Assembly: GCF_905163445.1 (NCBI RefSeq)
Contig: NC_053202.1
Coordinates: forward strand, 8,680,001-8,744,000
Length of the DNA: 64,000 bases
Direction of reading: 5' to 3'
DNA from: Pararge aegeria
Taxonomy: Eukaryota; Arthropoda; Insecta; Lepidoptera; Nymphalidae
Shown here: piece after piece, positions 24,799 through 34,600 of the stretch
Layout of the letters: each line of letters starts with the position of its first letter
Numbering within the stretch: the first letter of the stretch is position 1
Translations under genes and position numbers: made by a program
The notes under the pieces: generated by a model
Told to the model about the DNA's origin: nothing
Database searches by the model: none
Seen by the model: only the letters and a program-made list of their open reading frames with translations

Positions 24799-25455
24799 AA
24801 ATGGAAGCACCTAGTTCGCTGGTGTACGATCTCTCTTTCTAATGAGTTATCACTAAAGGTTTTGCTTATTTCATGACCTACTATACTATGTTTATAAATG
24901 TCTCTCTATTCTTAATATTGACTGAAATATTTAAAATTGGAATTAACGCATGTTTCCAGAAATAAAGGCTATTTTATTGTTTTATAATAAGCTTTCTACA
25001 GCAAGTCGTGTTTTATAGATTATGTTGATTGTGTTTTATATTTTCTTTTTCTCTTATATGTTACGGGATTTTATTGTAAATGTTTGTGTCCATTGGGTTT
25101 GGATAATGCTGTGGATTTTAATTTGGATGTATGGTAGGACCAAGTTATATTTGCGCATGCGCCGGCTGCCATACGTATACAAAACAATGTTTTCATTGTT
25201 GTTGTAATGAACTGAGGAATAAGTTTGATATCTTGCCAGTTATAAGAAATGTGCCAGATTTTGACATCGAATACAACATAAAATAATAAGCTTTTTTAGG
25301 GTTATTTGCCGCGCCCTTTCAATAACTATGGCAAATGTTCACGAGTAATACATTGCATACACAACAAGACATAGTTTTTTTTTTCTATAAGTTCCATACT
25401 ACGTCATTGTATTAAACTTTTGGAAACGCTAGACATTATATCAATCCATTACCTG
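24799..25455. other. Spacer ending in a SINE-B scrap
   Basis: No gene is supported. ATCAATCCATTACCTGCCCA at the right edge, continued after the MITE by CTATAAAGCACGGGTCTCCT, shows that the next element landed in the tail of a reverse SINE-B. Confidence 0.5.
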
Positions 25456-25463
25456 CCCACTAT

Positions 25464-25666
25464 CAGTGGCGTGCATAGAGGGTATGCACAGGGTATGCAG
25501 ATTATATAAAATTAAAAAATCTCCGTTACGAGTTATGAAAACCTTAGGGATAGGCTTTGTAAGAGTTAGAAAAAGCCCACCTTAAAGTTTTTATAGCTCA
25601 CACTGGATATTTTCTTTATTTGATATCATCTGCATACCCTGCGCATACCCTCTATGCACGCCACTG
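25464..25666. mobile_element. hAT-like MITE, 203 bp
   Basis: Terminal inverted repeats are CAGTGGCGTGCATAGAGGGT on the left and CTCTATGCACGCCACTG on the right. Flanks are CCCACTAT (25456-25463) and CTCACTAT (25667-25674), an 8-bp target duplication with one mismatch. CAGTG ends and 8-bp duplications are hAT hallmarks. No transposase is encoded, so it is non-autonomous. Confidence 0.8.
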
Positions 25667-25742
25667 CTCACTATAAAGCACGGGTCTCCTGTCATGTCCT
25701 GTTTTATCCTCTTGCTTAAATACAACAAATTATAGTAAGGAA

Positions 25743-26371
25743 TTGCATACAATAAATTATTTTCATATCAACTTGGTGCACCAAAATATTCAATGTATTA
25801 AAAGAAAGGAATTAGAGATCGAATTGTTTTTAAATCAGTTTAATATTAATATTTTATGTATAACTGAACATTGGTTAAAAACTCATGAATACATGTTTAG
25901 ATGTCTTAAAAGTAAGCTTATAGAAAAGTCCTATTATAGTATAAAGGACTACGTAATCGATAATAAAGCTTGGGTGTCAATTATTGCTCTAGCCAGGTTG
26001 CACTTCTAATAATTTAAAATGACATTGTGAGATGGTGATAACAAAAAAAAACCCGGCTAAGTTTGTTGTGGGCTTCTTCTTAGACCAGGACGCGTTTGGA
26101 ACCCTCGTAGCTTTAGTTTTAAGATTCTTATGTACGCATCAAAAGTGCCACCTATAGGCCTACTTGATTAAAGATATTTTTGACTTTGACTTTGACTTTG
26201 TTTAATTTTGATAACCATCATGTTGGTATATCGTTCACCAGAGTTACTGCGATTCATGGTCGCTCATTAATTATATTAGATAAAAATTTTAAATTTAAAA
26301 ATAGAACAGACATTGTGAGCCTGTCTGTTGAACGAACATTTGAACTTGTCTCAATTGAATTAGAGCAATTT
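25743..26371 (+). mobile_element. Nested non-LTR LINE: endonuclease fragment split by a LINE 3' end
   Basis: The outer copy encodes part of an apurinic-type endonuclease domain: LVHQNIQCIKRKELEIELFL and NINILCITEHWL up to 25899, resuming at 26199 with NFDNHHVGISFTRV, AIHGRSLIILDKNFK and SVERTFELVSIELEQF. The insert (25900-26198) is a 5'-truncated LINE 3' end. It encodes LIEKSYYSIKDYVIDNKAW, has an untranslated region, and ends in TTTGAC repeats. TGTTTA lies at both junctions (25894-25899 and 26199-26204), a plausible target duplication. Removing the insert rejoins the endonuclease frame. Both copies are dead. Confidence 0.75.
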
Positions 26372-26374
26372 TTA

Positions 26375-26596
26375 GCCAGCGACCCTGCTCTCTGAGTCCA
26401 AGGCCGTGAGTTCGATTCCCACGACTGGAAAATGTTTGTGTTAAGTGATGAACCTGAATGTTTTTCAGTGTCTGGGTGTTTATCCGTATATTATAAGTAT
26501 TTATGTGTCACAAAAATACTCGTCAGCTATCTTAGTACCCATAACACAACGCTTACTTTGGGGCTAGACGGCGACGTGTGTATTTTCATAATAAAA
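26375..26596 (+). mobile_element. SINE-A copy, head truncated
   Basis: It starts inside the head (CAGCGACCCTGCTCTCTGAG) and keeps the B box GTTCGATTCCCACG and the 3' end CCCATAACACAACGCTTACT. It follows directly on the LINE fragment. Confidence 0.8.
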
Positions 26597-27120
26597 AAAA
26601 AAGTTGCTCGCACTAGTAGTTCGTGCCAGTAGCTTGTGCCGACGTCGGTAGAGTTCACGACTGACACGAGTGTACATGCAATACATGTTGCATGCAATCT
26701 TCAAAATCCCTTTAATATGGCGTACAATCTTTCGTTTCCGATATCACTTCCGAATTCCCCCTTCTACGATCCGTCACGAGTGACCCCATGTGGATCTCCA
26801 TGCTTACGACCTGACCTGCAACTCTTTCTAAAGTGGTCTGTCTATCCAGTTGTCTACAAACAATGCTGCATTATCCGATACTAACATTTCTTTTTCCAAG
26901 CTATAATCGTTATGTAATCAGGAAATCTAATTTTAAAGACTCATATCGAATCAATTTCCGCTGAAACATAATCCACGATCACACTATAGCGTGCACAATA
27001 CAAATTGAAGAGATCTAAGCCAATTAAAATGCGACGAGAATTATTTCCGAATCACTTTTGCTCTTACGTGATTTTTAAGTTTATACCATACTGTGATGTA
27101 GCCTGAAAAGTAGTGTTTAT

Positions 27121-27415
27121 TTTCTTTTATGTTTATAGACGAGCGCTTGACTGCAATCACCTGATGGTAAGCGATGATACAGCCTAATGTGGAACGCGCT
27201 TTCCTAAAAGATGCCTATTCACTCTTGATTTGAAGGTACTCATATGGAAGCTGGTAGGGCATTCCAGATCCTAGCGGTGCGGATCAGAAACGAAGATGCG
27301 AAGCGCTTCTTACGCGTCCGTGGTATATCGACCACGTAAGGATGCAGATCCTTACGGTGCCTCGCGGATCAATGGTAAAAAGGCCAGGGGGAACTAGATC
27401 AAATAGTTCTTGAGC
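27121..27415 (-). mobile_element. LINE ORF2 C-terminal fragment, reverse
   Basis: Near-identical to 41560-41860: GACGAGCGCTTGACTGCAAT, GGGCATTCCAGATCCTAGCG, GAAACGAAGATGCGAAGCGC and CGTGGTATATCGACCACGTA. On - it would encode the RTxRFASSFLxRTAxxWNALP type ending of LINE ORF2. Broken by indels. Confidence 0.75.
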
Positions 27416-27448
27416 ACACTCTCCAAAATATATCCTATAGAATACCAA

Positions 27449-27650
27449 AAGGCAGGCAACCTTGCGACGAAGTATTCGATTCCCACAACTGGAAAATTTT
27501 TGAGTGTTTCTGTGATTCAGCGACTGGGGTGTTTCTCTGTATATGATAAGTATTTATATATATTATTCATAAATATATTCCTCAGTCATCTGTATCCATA
27601 ACACAAGCTACGCTTACTTTGGGGCTAGATGTCGATTTGTGTAGTGGTGT
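27449..27650 (+). mobile_element. SINE-A copy, head decayed
   Basis: The B-box area TTCGATTCCCACAACTGGAA, then GGGGTGTTTCTCTGTATATG and ATAACACAAGCTACGCTTAC with TTTGGGGCTAGATG. Confidence 0.75.
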
Positions 27651-27699
27651 GGCGTGTGTCTCCGGGAGTACCAATTTGATACATAATTTTTTTTAATTT

Positions 27700-27868
27700 C
27701 TTCTGGTCTAGTCTGGTGGGAGGCTTCGGCCGTGCCTATTTACGGTAACGACAAAGACGCCAAGCGATTTAGCGTTTCGGTACGATGTTAATGAAACCGA
27801 TTAAGAATATGGGTTTAATATAACTGCTATTTTAGTGAAAGCCTAACTTGTAGTGGATAAAAATAAAT
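27700..27868 (+). mobile_element. SINE-C copy, head missing
   Basis: TCTGGTCTAGTCTGGTGGGA is shared at the start, then ACGACAAAGACGCC, AAGCGATTTAGCGTTTCGGT and AACTTGTAGTGGATAAAAAT at the 3' end. Confidence 0.7.
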
Positions 27869-27894
27869 CAGAGTTGACCTAATAATACCAATTG

Positions 27895-27940
27895 TAAAAT
27901 TAAAAATTTATTAACGTATGTTAATAAATTTTTAATTTTA
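27895..27940. repeat. Perfect palindrome, 21-bp arms, 4-nt loop
   Basis: The left arm 27895-27915 (TAAAATTAAAAATTTATTAA plus C) is exactly complemented by 27920-27940, loop GTAT. It lies 26 bp beyond the 3' end of a SINE-C copy. Confidence 0.92.
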
Positions 27941-28084
27941 ATATCGAAGGGTTCCGCAATTAGCCCGTCACAATATGCGAACTTTATTTTTTTTGATTAT
28001 TTTTCGTCGTTCTGGAGATTACAACGAGCTAATCTGTTAGAACAGCAAAATGGTAGTGACAATCAAGCCATACTTCTAATAGAT

Positions 28085-28215
28085 TCTCCAACATTGTACC
28101 GGTAAGCTAAATCAGCGCGTCCTTGCCGGTAGGGTGTCAGAAACTCTAAATTCCCAAATTAGCCCGGGACCTCCCACTTATAAGATACAGCGCTCATCAC
28201 TGCGCCAGACAGGTC
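28085..28215 (-). mobile_element. SINE-C head fragment, reverse
   Basis: CTAAATTCCCAAATTAGCCC, GGGACCTCCCACTTATAAGA and CAGCGCTCATCACTGCGCCA are the complement of a SINE-C tRNA-like head. Confidence 0.65.
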
Positions 28216-28571
28216 TACTAGCTGACTAACTGAACTAACTTACGACAAGGCTGCTTGGAAGCAGGCCACTCCGCTGCCATCTCTCACAAAACAGAAAAAT
28301 TCTAAAGATTGTTAAACTTTAAAATGATGTTGGAAAAGAGCAATCTGCTGAGTTTCTTGCCGGCTCTTCTCAGTGGAATCTGCCTTCCGAACCGGTGGTA
28401 GAGTCACTACAAACAGACTTGACGTTTCCTAAGTGCTCATTAATTAGGCCTACTTGAAATAAATGAATTTTGAATTTTGATTTTTTTTTAAATTTAACTT
28501 TAAAGAACTAATTTTCTATGAAATTTTTACAACTCAAAGTAGACTCAAAGTACATTTTATAACACTACTTA

Positions 28572-28880
28572 CTTGAAACGGTGATAGCGCATTGGGTAGG
28601 AGCTCGACTTCACTTTCGGGGGACCGAGTTCGAATCCCAGCCTCCCAGCTCACCTGTAACTTTTCGAAGTTATGTGCGGTTTAAGTAAATAAAATATCGC
28701 TTGCTTCAACGGTGAAGGAGACCATCGTGAGGAAACCTGGATGTCTGAGAGTTCTACATAATGTTCTCAAAGGTGGTGGGACAGCGTGGTAGACTACTGC
28801 CTTAACCCCTCCTCATTGTTGGAGGAGACCCGTGCTCTGTAGTGGACCGGTAATGGATTGATGTAACGATGATGATTACT
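28572..28880 (+). mobile_element. SINE-B copy, full length
   Basis: The head is CGGTGATAGCGCATTGGGTA with GAGTTCGAATCCCAGC. The body has AACGGTGAAGGAGACCATCG and GAGGAAACCTGG; the 3' end GACCGGTAATGGATTGATGT is followed by GATGATGAT. A short LINE 3' scrap (GGCCTACTTGAAATAAATGA) precedes it at about 28446-28477. Confidence 0.85.
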
Positions 28881-29408
28881 TACTGAATATTTATTACTTA
28901 ATACGTCTTACTACTTGTTAACTTGTAAAGCCTACTATATTGCAAAAGCACTTTAAAGCACCCCAAAACATAAGAGATAGGAGGTTTCCTAATTCTAAGC
29001 TACGCCATGGAAACAACATAAATAATCTTACCTTATGTAAAGTTTCCCCACAATCTATACTTCCAATAACTATATCAATTCCTGCTTTAAAAAAATGTAT
29101 CTATAATTTATTATTTTAATAAGTAAAAAAAGCACGCTTAATGTAAAAAAAAAACAACTAATTTCTACCTTGTAGTGTAGTTTAATAAAAAAAGCGTGGT
29201 TTTTAGTTTTTCTTAAATTATTATTTTTATTAGAGCAATATTAATCGGTAAAATATTCATTAATGCAAATTGAAATATTGAATAGTCTTATCAAATTAGT
29301 GTATTGTCATTGACCCTCGATATACCTACCAAGTTTGAACGAAATCAGACCGTTTGAAGACTGAAAATAAAGTACAAAGGAGTCGGTTACAAACGTACAA
29401 ACATACGT
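28881..29408. other. AT-rich spacer
   Basis: Nothing recognised. Confidence 0.35.
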
Positions 29409-30010
29409 CGGCCGACTGGCGTGGTGGGCAGCGACCCTGGTTTGCTGAGTCCACGACCGTGGGTTCTATTCCCACAACTGTAAAATGTTTGTGTGAAGAA
29501 CATGAATGTTTCTCGGTGTTTATCTGTATATTATAAGTAATTAAATATATGTATATATATAAAAGGCAAAGGTGACTGACTGACTGACTGGCTGACTGAC
29601 TGATGTAAAAACGTACATCTATGACTACTAGACCCTTAGAATCCGCTAAGAAAGGATTTTTCAAAATTCCATCCCTAATAGGGTTAAATGGGGGATAAAA
29701 GTTTGTATAAAATCCTTGATTTATCACTTCACTTTTAAATTAATTTCATGAAACTTTGATTTTAGGTTTACAATTTAAACTAAAGAAATACGTGTTTCAC
29801 ATATTTTAAAAATTTCAATTCCATCAAATAGGGAATGGAAACTTATTTGACAGTTTCTGATTTTTTAAGTAATTACGTTCATTTTTTCTATTAGCAGCAA
29901 GACAATTTTCTATCTTTCAAAAATTTAACTTAACATAAGCGAAGCCGCGGGCAAAAGTTAGTTATATAAAATAGTAGTATCCATAACACAAGCTACGCTT
30001 ACTTTTGGTT
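29409..30010 (+). mobile_element. SINE-A copy split by a reverse family E repeat
   Basis: The SINE-A head and body (GGCCGACTGGCGTGGTGGGC, GTGTTTATCTGTATATTATA) stop at about 29555. Then comes TATATATAAAAGGCAAAGGT with GACTGACTGACTG repeats, through AAGCGAAGCCGCGGGCAAAA (about 29968), a reverse family E copy. SINE-A then resumes with AGTAGTATCCATAACACAAG and CTACGCTTACTTTTGG. The E copy therefore landed in an existing SINE-A. Confidence 0.75.
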
Positions 30011-30257
30011 GTAGCATACCTATTTATTTATTTATTTTATTTATTACACAGGTGAAGCTATTAAAAATTGTGTAATAAAGGTACATTTTTTAGTCCTCCC
30101 TACTTACTCCTACTTTAGCCTTAATTCTTAATGTGGCAATCATGAACATAGAACCAGGGCTTAGGACATAAACCAACCACGCTGCTCGTATACCATGGTG
30201 TAATTACAGGCAGGCCTCAGGTTGATTGCTTACAGCAGCACTTTGTAGGATGAATTT

Positions 30258-30530
30258 GACGGCCGAGTGGCGCAGTGGGCAGCGACCCTGCTTTCTGAGT
30301 CCAAGGTCGTGGGTTCGATTCCCACAACTGGAAAATGTTTGTGTGATGAACATGAATGTTTTTCAGTGTCTGGGTGTTTATCTGTATATTGTAAGTATTT
30401 ATGTGTATTGTGATTTGTGTATTATATTCATAAAGAAAATATTCATCAGCTATCTTAGTACCCATAACACAAGCTACGCTTACTTTGGGGCTAGATGGCG
30501 ATGTGTGTATCGTCGTAGTATATTTATTTA
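30258..30530 (+). mobile_element. SINE-A copy, full length
   Basis: The best-preserved member. The head is GACGGCCGAGTGGCGCAGTG with A box TGGCGCAGTGGGC and B box GGTTCGATTCCCAC. The body has ATGTTTTTCAGTGTCTGGGT; the 3' end is CTACGCTTACTTTGGGGCTA, GTCGTAGTATATTTATTTAT. Confidence 0.88.
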
Positions 30531-30597
30531 TTTATAATTCCTAGCATGCCATGAAAAGAGTGGCTTTATATATAGGCCACTTACCAGACGCGCCACC

Positions 30598-30750
30598 TAA
30601 TGGCGTGCATACAGGGTTACGAAAAACTTAAGGATAGGCTTTGTAAGAGCTTTAAAAAGCTCACCCATTTGATTTTATTACTCGTACTGGAGAATTTCTT
30701 CGCTTTATATCATCTGCAAAGCCTGTGCATACCCTCTATGTACGCCACTG
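30598..30750. mobile_element. hAT-like MITE, 153 bp
   Basis: The left end (TAATGGCGTGCATACAGGGT) is a decayed version of the family end. The right end is ACCCTCTATGTACGCCACTG. Flanks GCGCCACC (30590-30597) and GCGCCATC (30751-30758) form an 8-bp target duplication with one mismatch. Internal GATAGGCTTTGTAAGAG is shared with the copy at 25464. Confidence 0.75.
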
Positions 30751-31562
30751 GCGCCATCTGCTTGCATGCTTTTGAGAATCTCATGGAGAAATCTCAGACG
30801 CACAGGTTTCACATTATTTTAAAAACGCACATAAAGGCTCGTGGCAAAGAACAAACTCAGTACCTCTGAAAGGGAGACTGAAATGTTGACCACTGAGCTA
30901 TCACCGCTTCTAAGATTATACAACTCGGCACAAATCAATACAAAATTACAGATTTCTAGAAAAGTTATTTATTCATGCAAACACACTTAGGTAGCTAATA
31001 GTTAAAGGTAAAAGGATCAAAATAAGCTCTGAAAATAATTCCAGATCAAAAATCAACTCTATTAATAGCCTGCTTAAGTTTATTTTAGAATAGCTACAAA
31101 GTTAAGTAACCGTTCAAAAGTAATGACTATAGACGTTTTTATCACAAGTATTTTACTAAAAGGTGGTAATAAAATTGTAAATTTAAACTTTGTAACACAA
31201 TTTTCTTTATCATAAGGATTGTTATTAAATTTGGTTTAAGATGCAAAAAGCTTACCTAGAACAGTTATTTTAAAACTTGAAGTTATTAATTACACTTCGT
31301 TAAAACACGAATCAAATAATTTCTAACATAATTTTCGTTACAGAAAGATTTGTAAATTAAAAATATATCTTTAACATCTGTATACCAATTCCCTCTAGTG
31401 ACTGCCTACGATAATAAACCAATGCGTCAACGATAGCGTAAAATAAACTTTAAATTTAAAGCATCAAAGCTCACTTCACATTGGCCGAAACCAGACTTTT
31501 TGCAATCAGCGTTCTATGAAAATATAATGGACGCGGTACTAATGATTAAACTATGTGAGACA
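30751..31562. other. Upstream region of Osiris gene 1
   Basis: AT-rich. A possible degenerate SINE-B head lies in reverse at about 30860-30910 (AAAGGGAGACTGAAATG..TGAGCTATCACCGCTTC). Downstream of that no repeat is evident. This is the likely place for cis-regulatory sequence of the gene at 31642. Confidence 0.4.
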
Positions 31563-31594
31563 TATAAAAGCAGAGCGGAGTACAATTCTTATCA
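31563..31594 (+). promoter_or_regulatory. TATA box and initiator of Osiris gene 1
   Basis: TATAAAAG at 31563-31570 is followed by ATCAAAG, whose A at 31594 is 31 bp downstream, the standard TATA-to-start distance. This predicts a 5' leader of 48 nt before the ATG at 31642. Confidence 0.7.
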
Positions 31595-31641
31595 AAGCAT
31601 AACCGCAAACGTTTGAATACGGACGCGTTTCCCGAAAAAAA

Positions 31642-34600
31642 ATGACGAAATTTTTGTTAATCTTCGTGGTCAGTGTTGTATACGCTGTGGCTTTGCCGAA
31701 CCCGGAGAATGTCGAATCAAATAACATCGAACCTACAATCGAGTCGTCTGCGCGGGCTATGGGAAAGGATTGCCCGAACGGGATTTTCAGTGCGACGTGT
31801 TTGAAAATCGAAGCCATATCAATGCTCGAGAAGCTCAGTTCGAAGGAAGAACTACGTCTTCTACCAGGAATAAGTGTTGTGAAAGAATCGAAAGAAAATG
31901 ACAGCAAGGCGGAAGAGTTCGCAGCGGAATTAGCGAGAGCGATGCCTTCCAAACCAGATGAGAGACTGGACAAATATCTGCTGTACAGACTTGGGAGTTA
32001 TTTGGATAATCACTCGGTGAAACTGAGACTCATGGATGACGGTGCTTCTGAAGAAGCTAGGGCTCTAATTGGAGAAGCAAGAGGCAAGGGTGGCGGCTTG
32101 GGTGGTGGCAAGAAAGGGGGTATGGGTGGATTGATTGCAGCGGCTCTTATGATGAAGGGTATGTTATTTTTGTGTTATTATCATGAATAATATATATTAA
32201 ATGGAAAACGAATAAGGACACAGCCCATAAAAATAGCTAGTTACCACCCTACCGACAAAGACGTGCCAAAGCGATTTAGTGTTCCGGTGCGATGTCGCGT
32301 AGAAACAGATTAGGGGTATGAGTACCATACTCCCTAACAGGTTAGCCCGCTACAAAGTTAGACTGCATCATCACTTACCACCAGGTGAGATTGCATAAGG
32401 GCTAACTTCTAGTGGAATAAAAAAACAAATGTATCTCATATTGTCATATTAAGTATAAAAAAATTAAGTTAAAATTCATACGTATCACACAATATGACTC
32501 TGTGAAAAAAATTACACAGTCGTGGCTGGCTCTCTGAACGCGCTAAACTCAAAAACTACTGAACAGATTTTCCTACGATTTTCACCAATGGGGGGGTTTT
32601 TGGGGAAGGTTTTACTGCATGGTAGTGTATGGTACGCTAGCAAAGTGAAAAGTGCTTCATAAAAAGTGTGTAGTTGTAGTGAAGGATTTTATCAACCATA
32701 ACACGGTTATATGGTATAATCGATCGACCATGATTTGTCGGTAGGGTTGTGGCCACGTCCAAAACCTCCCATCATACCAGACCAGAGAAAATTCTGAAAT
32801 CACAAATACCCAAATTGCCCCTGCCGGAAATCGAACCCGGTACCTCCTGCTTAATTTCACAGCGCTCACCTTTGGGCTAAGGCGTATGATATACCGATTT
32901 TAGTGAACTTTTACAAAAAATAAAGGTTATAGTGATGAGTGATAGCATAACAGATAAAGTGAGACAAAACTAAGATTATTTAGATCTCTTTTAAAATCCA
33001 GCGTACCGCAGTGAGAATTCATAACAAGAAAACCCGATACCTGCCATATTTTGGCCCGACAGTTTCGGGACGGGATTCCAAGGTCCGGGCAGCCAAATAA
33101 TGTACATATAAAAAAGAGTTTTTCATCGATATTAACTCTATTTATATATTTAAGCCATAGTTGCTTAACATATACGGCAATCATCATTATCAACCCTTTA
33201 CCGGTCTCCTCTCAGAATGAAGGGCTCAGGCCACAGTCCACACTGGCAAAGTTCGGGTTATTACTTCTTTTTGTTAGTTATAATGTATAAACTAAGCATA
33301 TGCCCTCCAGATAGGTACATGGAACAATACCGCCCATAAACAAAGCAACACTTTGCAGGGCATGCAAGGAGCCTAAAAATTCGAAATTCAAAATTCATTT
33401 ATTTCAAGTAGGCCTAATACAAGCACTTTTGAAACGTCAAGTCTGTTCCCTGTGTACATCAACCTAATAAAGCGTAAGAATACGTGTAAGCCTCTTGTTC
33501 CCGTTAGTACCTTCAAGAGCGTCGTTTAAGTGACTAGTCAAGGAGTATCTCTTAAAAAGGTTCGAGTGGCTCCCTTCTCCGCGCCCGAAGATTGGCTTTT
33601 AGAAAATCTTTAGCATTAAGTTCGCCTTGTTAACCGTCTTAGTTTGTGTTATAAAGAAAAAAAATTAAAAAAAAAATTACGACGAGTTCAAGACGAGCTC
33701 TGTCAAAAAAAGCTCTGTATTGAATAATATCACGGGAATCAACATGCCTTTAAAAACATTGTGGAGAACTCTCAGGCACGCAGGTTTCCTCAGAATGTTT
33801 TTCTTCATCGTTATATACTAATCCATAAAACGCACATAACTTGGACACGTTAAAGGCGCGTTTCTTAATGTACAAATAAATTTTCTATGCACATTATATT
33901 TGAAATTTGGAAGGATTTCAACCCGCGTATTGTAGGAATCGCGACATGAGTGCTTTGTCAACTATAACTCCACGGTGGGTTAATTGCATATAACTGTGCT
34001 TTATGTCCATTTATAAGATAGATATAAATTAGGTATTTATATATATATATAAAATAAATATATAAATGTATACAGTATAGAAATAAAAACAAATTAAAAA
34101 AGTCTATATAGTAAAATTTATTAAAAATTCTTGTAACCCATCAACGGGCTACCACTGGTCTCTTCTCAGAATGAGAAGGGTTTAGGCCGTAGTCCACGAC
34201 GCTGGTCAAGTGCGGATTGGTGGACTTCTCACGCCTTTGAAATCATTATGGAGAACTCAGCATACAGGTTACCTCACGATGTTTTCCTTCACCGCAGCAG
34301 GTGACATTTAATAGCTTAAATTAAAAACACAGATAACTCCGAAAAATTTAGAGGCGATCGAACTCTGTATCCCCGAAAGGAAAGCCAAACCCTTTCTAGC
34401 ATCGCTATAATATAATAAATTCCCCTAGGACGAGATTTTCTGTATTTAGTTTAGTTGTGCCAAAGCCTTCATTTATTAGAATCTCATAAAACAATACGTA
34501 CTCGTATCTTGACCATCAACAAGTTTGTAAAGAAAAACTTTGTAAAGGACTGGAAATATTTTCAATTGTTTCAATTTGGACCGTATTTCGCAGCAGTAAA

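Noticed and set aside
30260..30330. tRNA gene (A and B boxes present)
   Set aside because: The same sequence occurs many times with a shared body and 3' end on both strands, and no proper acceptor stem closes. It is the head of SINE-A.
31551..31973. 140-codon - strand frame over Osiris gene 1 exon 1
   Set aside because: It is the antisense shadow of a well-supported coding exon with signal peptide and family motifs.
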